Of a DNA stretch of 64,000 bases, positions 1 to 11,415 are shown piece after piece. The notes beneath the pieces are model-generated. The model had not been told where the DNA came from. It saw nothing but the letters and a program-made list of their open reading frames with translations, and searched no databases. This DNA comes from Podocnemis expansa (lineage: Eukaryota; Chordata; Testudines; Podocnemididae), in assembly GCA_007922195.1 (NCBI GenBank), contig ML681998.1, positions 15,952,783 through 16,016,782 of the forward strand. Reading direction: 5' to 3'. The translations under genes and the position numbers were made by a program. Position 1 is the stretch's first letter; each line of letters starts with the position of its first letter.

Positions 1-2654
1 ATCAGAAAACATTTGATCTCAAGCTGAGACCTAATGTGTCAAGTTTCATTTGGAGCATACTTGAAAAAAAAATTGTGGTGGAAATGCCTGCACAATCTTA
101 ATGACACTGTAGTGTCACAAATGTGATTCTGTAATGAACTGCAGATGATTCTTTTTCTGCCACCCTTTTAGAATTATAATCCTAGAACAGAAGATAGTTG
201 ATTGTTTGACAAGTATATTTATTTAGTATTTATTGACCTTTAGAGTTTTTGAAGTATTGCATGAGGAGTTAATTGAGGTTTTCTATTTACTGTAGAATAA
301 ATCATATAATTCAGATTATCTCTCCTTCTATTTATGTTTTTCTTCCCCCATAGAAAAGGATAGTCTGTAATCTGTTCTGTAAGAGCTCTTTTCCCCTTAA
401 AATTATTTTCTTATGCTTAACTGCTCTGGTAATATATATTTTTTATTGAGCACCTAAGAAAGTGTGTGAAATCTTCAGTGTGTTTCCTGTTGCCTCTAGG
501 GAGCTATAATGTTTAAGAATAAAAGGAAACCTAAGAATTACAGCTGCATATTGTTCAAATTACATTAAAGGGAATGTTCATGAAACATCTACTGGTAAAG
601 TGATTTTATGTTACCATTTTTAAGTGCTGGACCTATTGGTATCCATAGTCACTATGCTACAAACATTGTATTGCTAGAGAAAGAAGGAAAATAGTTCCCT
701 TGATGTATTGTTACCATAGGGGAAGAATGATCTGTTGCAATTCACAGAGGAAAACTACAGTAAGAAATTCCAGAACAGCACTTCAGTAGATGATATGAGG
801 TATTTAGAAATACAGAAGCTATGCTGTAGCATGCAGCCTACGGGCGTTTATCAAAATGTAGCTGCTCCCATTTTAAGACAGATGAAAAAAATAATAAATG
901 GTTGTACAAAATTATTTCAATAAATGGATGTAAAAGACCCTACCATAGTACATAGTGGTTCTTATCAAGCTACTAGTAGTACCATTATATTAAAACTGAT
1001 GTTGTTATTGAAGCCATGAGTATATTGTAGTTTACCAAAAATAAGTTACGCTGACCCAACATTCCCTTTGTGTTAGCAACAGAAATACATTTTGGGTCAC
1101 CTCTCCCACATAGGTATAAATAAAAGATGTACTACAACACCTGGGATAAAAACCTGTCTTGTAGGCTATGTATATATTTATACATTTTGTTCCTATTAAT
1201 GAGGAAATATGTTTGTTCTTATAATACAAACGCAGCCAAGGTTAACAGCACCCATCATTTTCTTCTCATTTTAACTCCTTGTTCTTCGTAAGTTCTTTTG
1301 ACCCCCACGATTGTCACTAGTGCTTTTCACATTATTAGTGTTGTATCAGCAAATTCCTAGGATTAACTCCCATTTATGAGAAATTAACCCAGTCTGTGCT
1401 TCAGTTCATGCTATCGTAAGAGCAATATTGATCTCATTGCTCATGCCTAACATCCCTTACTTGGCTTGTATTACTGAAACAGTATTGATTCCATACTTCC
1501 ATGCCTTCATTCAAAGGGGGGATTCTCAGCACAAAATCACTGATTTGTACTAGGTTTTTGTATTTCTTTAGAATCTGAAAAATCCAGTGAAGTGACTCCT
1601 TCTTTCTGAGCAGGAATGCTTGGTTTTACTGACATTAACATAAAAAATCATTTTGTTTGTATATTGTATGTGAGTTGGTGTGTGTACAGTCTGTGGACAT
1701 TTGGGAAGCTCAAGCAAATTTTACTTATAGGAGTACTAGAGAACCTGATAACCCATTATGGGCGCACCGAATCCCATCCCCATTATACCTATAACACTTC
1801 CATTCATGAGATTAGATATGATCCAGGGCTAATAATTACTTGGATCAAAATTACTCAGATCTTTATTTGTCAGAGACTGGTAGAGGTTGCCATTCTACAG
1901 TCCCTGAGTAAGGAGGGAAGATGGGAATTCTAGTTTGTTTTCCTCCTTCCATTTCCAGTCTTACACCCTTTAATAAGGCTGTGCTGTATGATATCTGCAT
2001 AACCTTCTTGCCATCTAAGATTCCCCCAATAAACAATAAGTCATTTCTGGTGAAAACTTGTTATTCTCAGTTTGTCACATATGCAAGAAACGGCATTTGT
2101 TTGTAACATAAGGTTCAAATTTTACTCTGTAATGAAGGTGTGGGTTTGAACTGATTTAGCTTCAATACTACCGTTAGAGAGAAGTTGGCTTTCAGTTTTT
2201 ATATAAATGATGAGGGCATGGCGGAAATTCTTTGTAAGAGCTTGATTGTGCCTTCTTCACTTTGAGTCATTCCCTTTACGGCAGTGTAACTCCTTTCACT
2301 TCAGTGAAGTTATACGTGATTTATAGTAATACAAAGAAGAACCTTCTGTGTTCAAGGAGTGCTTTGAATTAATCTGGGTATATTGATGTTGTGTCATCTT
2401 TAATTTCAACCCTAGTGGGTTGCTTGTCTTTGGATTTCACATATAGAGGGCAGTATGTACTTTGATTTTCATGAACCCCTAAAATTGTTAGAACATGTGC
2501 TTGAAAATTATGTTAACACACTTTACACATATTTTTGTGAAACAGGTCAAAACATTACATTTATATTATTTGCACATTATTTTCACTACTGTGAACAGTA
2601 GATACTTCCCAACAGTATGTGACATACAAGCATTGACCATTAAACTATGAAATG

Positions 2655-2983
2655 TAGTAGACAACCTTAGGGTTATGAACATGAGAGTTTCAAACTGACC
2701 AGGCAACCACACACCTCATTTGAAACTGGAAGCATGCAATCCACAACAGAGACAAAAACAGAACAAAAAACACTACAATATTGTGTTAAACATAAAATAA
2801 AAAAATGTAATGGGAAATCAGCATTTTTCTTCTGCACAGCAAAGTTTCCAAGCTGCAATAAGTCAGTGTTCACTTTTAAATTTTTGAAAGAACAACCATG
2901 ATGTATTGTTAACAATTACAAACATTTCAGAATTACGAACAGCCTCTATTCCCGAGGTGTTTATAATGCAGAGGTTCTATTAT
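2655..2983. mobile_element. Tigger-like (pogo/mariner) MITE
   Basis: The element is about 330 bp with imperfect terminal inverted repeats. The left end reads roughly GTAGACAACCTTAGGGTTAT, and the right end, reverse-complemented, reads GAACCTCTGCATTATAAACA. The inner part of the right end (TTCCCGAGGTG) matches a motif I know from Tigger-related MITEs in reptile genomes. The flanks are compatible with a TA target duplication. It has no coding capacity and is too short for a transposase, so it is a non-autonomous relic. Confidence 0.6.
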
Positions 2984-3479
2984 GTTTCCTCAGACCAAAA
3001 GCTTTAAAGGAGAATAATATCAAAACATAATTAAATATTTATGATTCTTTTAATGCGTTTCGGGGAACATGTGCATATGAGTGATCTGTGAAAAAATGCA
3101 TTTTAAGTTGTGGATTGAAATGCCTGAATTGAAGGGGCAAGCTGTTTTTAAATTTGTAATGGGAAAAACACTGGGGTTATTAAAAATATTTTGAAAATGG
3201 TCCTGAACAATTAACCTCTTAAATTGTAAAAAAAAAAAAGAAGAAAAACTTTTCCAATGTAAGCATGAATCTTTTCAAATACATATTTTTTTCAAGTTGC
3301 TGTGAACTGTTTATAAAATAACTTTTGTTGGTGAATATTTTTAACTTTAGATAGCCTATGTAGTGTCTAACTACAGTTTATGTTTTTAGTTTTACTTATA
3401 TTGAAACTAAATATATTAGACACTTTGGTTGCTTATCTTTCTGCATTACGTAAAAGTGAAAGTTTATAACAATTATAAT

Positions 3480-3556
3480 GGGCCTGATCCTACTCACATT
3501 AAAGTCAATTAGGATTTTTTTCAGTTAGATTGATGGAATCAAGACTGGGCCCATCT
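3480..3556. repeat. Short palindromic interspersed repeat (GGGCCTGATCC type)
   Basis: The left arm GGGCCTGATCCTACTCACAT is mirrored by the right arm, whose reverse complement starts GGGCCCAGTCTTGATTCC. The spacer holds the GTCAAT core. From memory, this GGGCCTGATCC...GTCAATGGGA palindrome is widespread in sauropsid genomes as a very short MITE-like unit. A weaker relative may lie near 12822-12895. Confidence 0.45.
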
Positions 3557-5129
3557 TGGCTTTTGCAGTCTCCTTAAGGCACTCAGTACTATTTCTTCCA
3601 GAATCTAGCCCGTTTGGGTTGTATTGTTTTTCTCTGAAATAAGGTACCACATAAATTAGATGTGTAAAAACAATCAGTTTATAAGTAGATCTTTTTAAAA
3701 AGTCAGTAAAACAACCAATAAATGTGAGGCCTTAAATAGTGAGAAAGACAGATATCTCAGTGAGTAGATGATAAGAGGTTGTTGACTTATTGTATCTTCT
3801 GTTATGCATGCTATAAGTTTTCACAGTCACTTAAACTTTGGTGTAGATTGATATGTCTGCTCTCCCTGTCGGGTTTGGTGATTCCAGATAAAAAAGCAGG
3901 ACACTTTGACCCTTAGATAAATTGATATTTTACAAGGCAATCTTATTGGATTGTCATGTATGTTATAAAACTGACAAAAATGTGCATTTTTAATTTTTAT
4001 GCTGTGTAATTTCAATCTCAGCCCCCGCCTCAGTTTTGATTCTTCAGTTTGGGATGTAACTGAAAATGATAATGGTGCCCTGGGATAACTAATTGGTAAA
4101 GCCTTTTTGGAATGTGGCTAAATGAGCCATTTTGGCAGTGAGCAGAGTAGTAAAGCATACTTTTTTCCTCCTTAGTTGTTTCCCAGGCTAAAATTAAACA
4201 GAGTTAAATATTTTCACTTTTAGTGATCTACAGTGGATCTGTTCTAAGTCAAACCACCATAAAGCTAATTGCCTGAAGACTCTCATACAAAAGAGCTTTT
4301 TATTTGTGTACAACATGTAGGACTGTGTCTTGTACAGTATGTGGGCGGGGGATTGTGAAATAATCTGATGATGAAAAATGAAAAACAAGACTTTTTTTGT
4401 TCCCCTTCCCCTTTGAAATAATTGGATATTAAATTTATAATGCTAAGTTAACGTGCATCAGCACCTGTTCAGCATCCATGGACTACAAGAAACTTCGAAG
4501 TCAGAAGGTCACTGCTAGAATAAATTATGATGCGGTTTTATGTAGGAGGTCGGTGTAATGTTTTCTTAAGCTACTTAGTTATTAAAAATAATAAAGAAAA
4601 CTTGTCAATTAATTTTCATTACAAATCATTTTCATTTGTTTTGTCATTCCTCCCTAAACAAAATCCCCAAATTTATTAAAACTAAAAAAGATTTTGCTGT
4701 TTTTCAAAAAGATGCTACTGTTCTTTATTATGAGAAATGTTTATAATATTGAGATGAAGAATTTTATTTCTGAAGTTTTTCATTGTAATCTATTTAAATA
4801 TGCATATTTTTAATTTGAAAGGAGAGTTCAGGAAGTGTTTTGACAGTAGAGTTTCCTTGCTTTTCTTCCAGCAATTGTACATGTTGAGCACAATCTGTGT
4901 TAGTCCTGTTCACAAAGTCTTGAGACTCCTCTTTATCTCAGATCATCCACAGAATTCTGTGTTGTCATGTACTTGCTGTTGAGTTAGAATAATAATTGCA
5001 TTTATGATATTCCTGTGCACAGGAAGCAGTGGACTCATTTTTCTAGAAGATGGGAGGGACAGAGACACTGAGTCTCAGGAGCCTTTCTCTCCAAGAAGTA
5101 CCCTTGCAGTAGAGGTCCACTTCCACCCC

Positions 5130-5764
5130 TCAACAACCTAGGCTTTTCGTGCCTCTTCTGTCCAAACAATTTGCTTCTTCACACCTTCATTCTCTCTTCC
5201 CAGAGCATTCAGCAATTACCCCTCTTTCACTGTCCACCTGCCAAACCCCTTTATTAGCCTATCTTCTCTTTGCTCACCAGACTTTCTCTCTGCTACCAAA
5301 TACCTCCTCATCCTCACCATACACCCACAAATGTCACTGCAAGTTCTCCTCAAGCCTGTCTGTGTCATTTTTTATTGAGACTGATCCCCACTACCAGCTT
5401 TTTTACCCAGATGTTCCTCCCATCAGTTCCAGCATCCTTTCCTAAGGTTGTGTCTTCACCCAAACTCTTTTCTCAGACACCAGTATTCCCCAAAAATTTG
5501 CTCTACCCTCTGCAAAGTCCTTTCTCTCATACCTGATCCTCCATCTTGGGTGTGAGGGAAAGGGAATGAGAAAGAGGGGCTGGAGTTTGTGCTTCTAGGC
5601 AAAGGGGCTGACGGCTGAGTCCTGTCAAGCTTGGGAGCTTTCTGCTCTGTATTTAGCTGTGGAGGTGGTGAGGACAGGAGGAGGGTTGGGTTGGAAGGAA
5701 GTAGAGTGGACTGGTTGCCTCCCTATCTGGGAGACAGAGTTGGTTCCTAGAGGTAAGAGACTGC
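5130..5764. other. Unclassified stretch before the first DIRS relic
   Basis: From 5130 to about 5540 the strand is rich in C and T, with short open frames of low-complexity composition (Ser, Pro, Leu). From 5545 to 5760 it turns G-rich. I see no inverted ends, target duplication or known protein match. The sharp switch in strand composition suggests an old repeat. Confidence 0.3.
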
Positions 5765-6149
5765 AGTTTCTTCAAGGTGTGTTCTTGTGTGTGCTCTATT
5801 TTCAGTGATCATGTGCTCCTGTGTCTATAATCCCAGGTTTGTTGTAGTAACGGCTGGGTGGATAAAATGCTCGCTGTCCTCTCTTATGCAGCTTCAGGTA
5901 GTTACACAGCATTGTGTGACCAAACCCTCTTCAGTTCCTTCTCTACTGCCTTTGGCTTGAGTCAGAGCATTAAGTAGTGCCTCTCTACCTCAGGCAGTCA
6001 GTCCAGTTATTTTTAAAGAGTTAGCTGTTATAGTTAGTTTTTTCTTACTGTTTCTTTATTTTTCTTATTAAATGGTTTTTTTTTTCTCTTTATTAGGGAG
6101 TTAGGTTTTCAGCTACTAGTGACCCTTTAGAGTAGTGGAGTACTCCTCC

Positions 6150-8400
6150 CTTAGGGGAGAAAAACCTTCTCTGAGGGCCATGCCCTGCTCCTTGGGATTC
6201 AGACTCTGCCTTACATGCAGACTATCTATCCTGGTCTCTGATCAGCATGCACAATGTATCTGCTGTCTTGGTGAGACATGCGTCTCACAGTGCCATAATT
6301 TGAAAGCCCAAACCAGAAAGATGAGAAACCTCTAAATGAACAGCTTCATGATGGAGAAATCTCTACTCCTTACTCACAGACCCTCTGCTGGACGACAGTC
6401 TCCTGTGGCAGCATCTGACATAGACTCCCCTTCACAGGTTCAAGCAACAGACCACTCTGCCAAGAACCTGCCAAGAAGAGGTATTCTCCTGCCCAGCAGA
6501 GATGCTGCCAGTACCAACTGCATCTGGAAATTGAAACCCTTGGTACCATTGGAGCTTTCAAAACACTTGGCACTGAGCAGCTCAACTTCTTTGCAGGCTA
6601 TAGCACCACCTCCCACCTGCACAGCACAATACTTCTGAGCACTACCCACTGCACTGCAGATATAGGTCTGCCAATCATACCTTCATCACTATCAAAGTTC
6701 TCAGTACCACAGCAGTTTTTCTGGCCTGAGAGCTTGTCTCCTCAGTGCCACAATCATCTCTTGGTATTGACCTCACTCCAACACACTCAGTATTGAACCA
6801 TCTTAACATGCTGCCCAGGTCTGCTTCTTCTCTTTTGAGTGATGAGGACAGGGAAGATGAAAGAGGAATATAGTCCTCCTATCACTCTTCACCTCACCAT
6901 ACAACCTAGCAGACCAGGACCATCTCAGCAAAGGAATTATCACTCAGGATCTGAAACAGAGCTGGTATGGACAGCCATGGCTATCACAACCCATGCTTTT
7001 TCCACCACAGCAACCTTATTGGAACCTATGGGCAGTGTACAGAGCACAACACCAGTAGAGTCCCAGTCTACCCAGGAGGCAATCACAACATTCCCTTTCA
7101 CCCTCTATATCCAAGACTCCCTGAGCCGCTAGAGGCGGCTCCCAAGGAAGTGGAGAAAGCTTCACGTCAAGAAGCCACACCAGCAGCTAACTTGTCATCA
7201 TCTTCACTGTATGAGATGTTCATGCCTCCTCACCCGCCTGCTCACACCTTGAAGGATGATTTTAAACAATTTCAAGAGTTCTTTAAGAGTGTGACAGATT
7301 CATGTTAAATGTAATTGGGGGAAGTAGTTGAGTGCGAGCACACACTGCTGGACATATTACACACATCAGTTTTCTCCAGAATTGCCCAGCAATTAATGAT
7401 GCCTCATGGAACCAGCCAAAACCACCTGGAAAACTCTTTGCAACAGTCCCACGAACATATAAAAGGACTGATCAAGAAGTGTTATGTACCTTCTAAGGCA
7501 GTGGAGGGCAATAATATCCATGGGTGGGCCAGCACTGTGGTGAAGAGCCAGCCCCCCAGGCAGGAGAGGGGGAAGGCATTGGAGAATCAGTTGGTGGAGT
7601 GGAACAGAGCCAGTTGGAGTTTCAGTACAGTGGTGGAGAGTTTGGGCTGGGGGTATGTGCGTGGCAGCAGAGAGCAGGGCAAAGGGGTGGCACAGAGTCG
7701 ATGGGGAGAGCTCACCCCAGGATGGGGAGGAAGAGCCAGCCCCTGGAGGATGTTGGAGAGCTGGTCAGAGTGGTGGCAGGCCAGACAGAAATGTCTGGAG
7801 AGCCTGATCTGGGTCCTGGGCTTCATTTTGCCAACCTCTGCTCTAAGGGAATGGAATTCCTTTTTTCACACCGTACATCAAACTCTGGTGGTGGTGGAGG
7901 TAGTGAATAGCTGTGAAGGCAACACCACTCTAGAACCCATCTCATATTATGTGAACTGGAAGAGGCTACTATTTAGCATCACCAACTACTAGGTCTTAAT
8001 ATCATACAATCCTTTTTTTCAATATTGAATTTCATTGAATGCCCACCTGTAGAAGACAGAGACCAATTCAGGGCTAACATCTCTGAAGGCAATCTTATTG
8101 CTTGAACAGTGCTGTGAGACACTCTGGATTCTACAGATGTGTCAGCACATTCCATTGCCTTAGCCATTGTCATGTGATATGTGCATCCTACGTCCATCTT
8201 TCTGGGTTACCCAGAGAAGTACAATGACATACAAGGATCTTCCGTTGGTAGGACTCAAATTATTCATGTCTGAAACCAGTGAGTCCTTTCACACATTGTA
8301 AGACTCTAGGGTAACATTAAAATATTTGGGTATATATGTGCCTACAAATAAGAAAAAACAGAGCAAACATGACACAACAGAAAGATTCTTTTCTTTGCCT
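6150..8400 (+). pseudogene. DIRS gag-like ORF relic (interrupted)
   Basis: This is the decayed gag-like first ORF of the 5.8-14.3 kb DIRS relic. Around 6230-6335 there is a Cys/His-rich segment (CICCLGETCVSQCHNLKAQ) followed by basic residues, as in DIRS gag proteins. A segment at 7250-7498 contains DDFKQFQEFFKSVTD and VVECEHTLLDILH. The frame is then cut by a 342-bp hAT MITE and resumes at 7849 with GMEFLFSHRT. At 8030-8330 I read FIECPPVEDRDQFRANISEG, then LPLVGLKLF and DSRVTLKYLGIY, matching the DIRS gag C-terminus. Several stops and frame changes are present. Assignment rests on remembered family motifs. Confidence 0.65.
7499..7840. mobile_element. hAT MITE inside DIRS gag (342 bp)
   Basis: The ends are CAGTGGAGGGCAATAA and, in reverse complement, CAGAGGTTGGCAAAATG, the form expected of hAT terminal inverted repeats. 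They are flanked by an 8-bp duplication, TTCTAAGG at 7491-7498 and CTCTAAGG at 7841-7848, with one mismatch. The gag peptide reads into the left flank (CYVPSKA) and out of the right flank (GMEFLF), which confirms the insertion boundaries independently. The interior is G-rich and non-coding; the 225-codon frame that spans it is a chimera of gag and MITE. Confidence 0.8.
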
Positions 8401-8839
8401 GATTCATAACCTCAGAGACAATATGACCAAAGACAAAGACAGAGAACCACAAGATGATGACAACCCTGATCTTAACCTTCAACGTCCCAACAGCCTCCTT
8501 CAAGACAACACTGAGATTGTACTCAAGGGCCTGAGATACCCCACAATGTCAAGGGCTGAAATCAACTGTTACCCCATCCATTTGGAGACTGTTCAACCTC
8601 TTTTTATGCAGCCTGGCAGACCATCACACCAGACAGATGGGTGTTAAAGATAATCCATCCAACTTACCCCCATCCTATCTACCCACCCTTCTTCCCCATC
8701 CCTTTTCAGAGACCCTTCTCACAAGCAGCTACTGCAGTAGGGGGTAAACTGCCTCATAAACCTAGGCTCAATAGAATCAGTATGAACACAGCAGATAGGG
8801 AAAGGATTCTATTCATGTTATTTTCTAACCTAGAATAAA

Positions 8840-9560
8840 ACTGGAGGATGGAGGTCCATTCTCAATTTAAGAAAACTCAACACAAGAAATTTGTGAAGAC
8901 CCAACGCTTTCAGGATGGTCATGTTAGGAACCATAATTCCAACACTGGAGAAATAGAACAGACTATTGATCCTCGAGTTCTATGATGTATATTTTCATAT
9001 AACAATATACCTCTGACACAGGATGCTTGTTAAGAGTCTTCCTAGAGACATATTACCTGCAATATAAAGTGCTGCCTCTGGGCTGTCCGCTGCCCTCTAA
9101 GTATTTCCCAATGTCCTTCAGTATTGGTGGTTCACCTCAACAGACAAGGAATCAGTATTCCTCTATCTGGATGATTAATCAAAGCATCAGCTCAACAAGA
9201 GCTGTATTTGGACTCATACATGCCACTTGGAACACAATAACCTTTTTCACTATTCTATGTCTGCAAATAAATGCACAATAATCAGTGTTCACAACTGTGC
9301 AGAAACTGGAGTACATCAAGACCTGCCTCAGCTCCCCAAAGGCTACAGTATCTCTGCCTAGAAAACAGTTTACCATGTTACTCATTCTGATCTCCATGAC
9401 ATTAGACAGTCTCAGACATCAGACAGAACTCTTGGTCCATATGTCTGCAACAACATTTGTGGAGTGTACATGTGATTCCTATAAGCCTTGCTCCAAACAA
9501 TGTATATCCCACACAGATACAGCATTAAAAAATGTCTCACAATGCCAAATAAAGTAAAAG
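8840..9560 (+). pseudogene. DIRS reverse transcriptase / RNase H relic
   Basis: This continues the relic downstream of gag. Near 8865-8965 the + strand reads ILNLRKLNTRN, then a stop, then FRMVMLGTIIPTLE, matching the DIRS RT pattern of a LRxLN motif followed by FRMVxLxxIIPSL. At 9057-9110 it reads LQYKVLPLGCPLPSKYF, the counterpart of the YQYRVLPFG segment. At 9285-9420 it reads VQKLEYIKTCLSSPKATVSL, like the region after the catalytic YLDD box. The YLDD box is not recognisable: the corresponding sequence near 9160-9175 has a stop. The frame shifts repeatedly, so no product is expected. Confidence 0.7.
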
Positions 9561-10039
9561 ACTCTCTGCACTGGTTGACACAACCAAAAAAGTGTGTGTT
9601 TTTCACAAAAGAATTCAATGATGATAATCATTGTTTTATGACACTTCTGTACTCTGTTGGGCTGGCATACTTTCACAATTCAAGTCTGCTAATCTGCATT
9701 GTAATCCACCCTACATATAAAACTTTTGAAACTGCAAGCAGTTCACAATGCATACTTCCATCTCTTAGCCTGTGAATAAGAAGAACCACTCTACTGACAG
9801 ACATATACAGATGAGGGCAATGAAATACATGATGCGAGAATAAACAAATCACAGCAGTATCCTCTCCTCTACCACTGGTACTGGCCTTTATATTGGAATT
9901 TAAAATCGGGTCAAGAAAACTTGACAAGGGGACATTTTACAGATATCATTCCATTACAAGGTGAATGAGTTCCCTGTTTTGGCTTATCTGAACACTGTGT
10001 TTTCTGAAGGGCCTTTGCAACATTTACTGTGAAATATGA

Positions 10040-11407
10040 ATCACTGTTCCTTCATGGATGGGATGGGCCTCAGTCTAATCTTACAGGGACTTACCAGAAC
10101 CCCACTTAAACTCCAGGCAATGGTGTTCATTATTACACCCTTCAGTAAAGGTGCCTTCATCATCACTGTCAGATGTGTGGGGAAACTAGAGGGCCTCATG
10201 GCACACCACTCACATACAACATTCTTCAAAGATTAAGTGTTCCTTAAGACCACACCCTAAGTTCTTACCTAACATTGCCTCATTGTTTCATCTAAATGAG
10301 TCTATTCACAACTAATCGTTATTCTTGGAACTCATGGGAACATGTGAGAATCAGCACTTAACGCTCTGGACATTTGAAGAACACTAGCTTTTCACACTGG
10401 AAGAACACAGAATTTCAGAAAGTCATCAAAATTATTTCTTGGCATCTGAGAACACTCAAAAAGACAGGCCATATCTAAACAGAGGATATCTAAATAGCTC
10501 TCCAGATGCATCCATTTTTGCTATCACCAGCAACAGCTACTGAGGACCCACACACATTCCTCTAGAGTAGGGGTTTCAAACTTATGGCTGGTGGGCAAAA
10601 TCCGGCCCACCAAGGGTGCTGATCCAGACCGCAGAGCTGCTGCTTGGAAGCTGTCTGCAGCAGTGAACTGCAAAGACAATCTGCCAGGCAGGGCAGGGCT
10701 AGGCCTGCTTCTGACTCGCTCACATGATCAGAGTCACAGCAGGGACAAACGAAGGAAGCGCTGCAGCCAATCGCAGTTGAGCTCTGCTGTGGTCTGCCAA
10801 CCAATCAGAGTCTTGGTCACAGCAGGCTAGCTCGGGCTCTCATCCCAACTATTCAGTCAGTCAGTCAGCATGCCAATTTGATAGCACATTGTATGAATCA
10901 CAAGAAAGGGAAAAAGTGGCTGGGACCCACGTGGGAACAAACCAAGCAAAGGGCAGCATGCCAAATGACTGACAGTGAGTGGCGGGGAGGCAAGGGCCCA
11001 GCCTGCCAGTGACTGTGACTGATTGATTGCCACCATAGGGTAGGGAAGTGGAAAGGAAAGGGGAGAGGGGGTCTGGTAGCTGCCCAGCTGGGGGGGGGGA
11101 GGGGTCTAGGAGCAGTGCCACTGGGGAAGAGGGGCCCACAGGGTAGGGAAAAAGGACGGTGTCGGAGAGCCTGCAGAGGAGATTGGGGAAAGCTGCTCTG
11201 AATGTCGTGGGGGAACGGATTGGGAAGCCCATGTGGACACAGGGCCTGTGGCAGGTGTCCTTTCCTCCATTGTGGCCCCCCAGATTTAACAATGCAACTG
11301 CTCTAGAGCCCTGCATACTTTGATACACTTCCTTAACAGTGTCCTCCTTAGGGATATCTGGAAAGCAGCAACCTGGGCTTCAGCCCACATATTCACGCAA
11401 TACTATG
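10040..11407 (+). pseudogene. DIRS tyrosine recombinase relic (split by a hAT element)
   Basis: The YR of DIRS elements circularises and integrates the cDNA. Here 10072-10235 reads LQGLTRTPLKLQAM and then GKLEGLMAHHSHTTFFKD, matching the family segment around the first catalytic Arg. At 10395-10545 there is TQNFRKSSKLFLGI followed by QAISKQRISK, the second block. After a 733-bp hAT insertion the frame resumes at 11309. It ends with LLRDIWKAATWASAHIFTQY, which carries the His-containing motif and the presumed nucleophilic Tyr. Internal stops show it is inactive. A second hAT element sits about 10 bp past the Tyr motif. Confidence 0.75.
10568..11300. mobile_element. hAT non-autonomous element (733 bp) inside DIRS recombinase
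   Basis: A perfect 8-bp duplication CTCTAGAG flanks it (10560-10567 and 11301-11308). The left end is TAGGGGTTTCAAACTTATGG; the right end in reverse complement is CAGTTGCATTGTTAAATC. The subterminal GGGCAAAATCCGGCCCACCA is a motif I know from abundant vertebrate hAT repeats. No transposase is readable. DIRS recombinase sequence continues directly on both sides of the duplication, so this is a clean insertion into an existing DIRS copy. Confidence 0.85.
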
Positions 11408-11415
11408 GTATAGAG

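Noticed and set aside
7315..7992. 225-codon + strand frame as a possible gene
   Set aside because: It fuses DIRS gag sequence with a 342-bp hAT MITE inserted at 7499-7840; the openness through the MITE is accidental.
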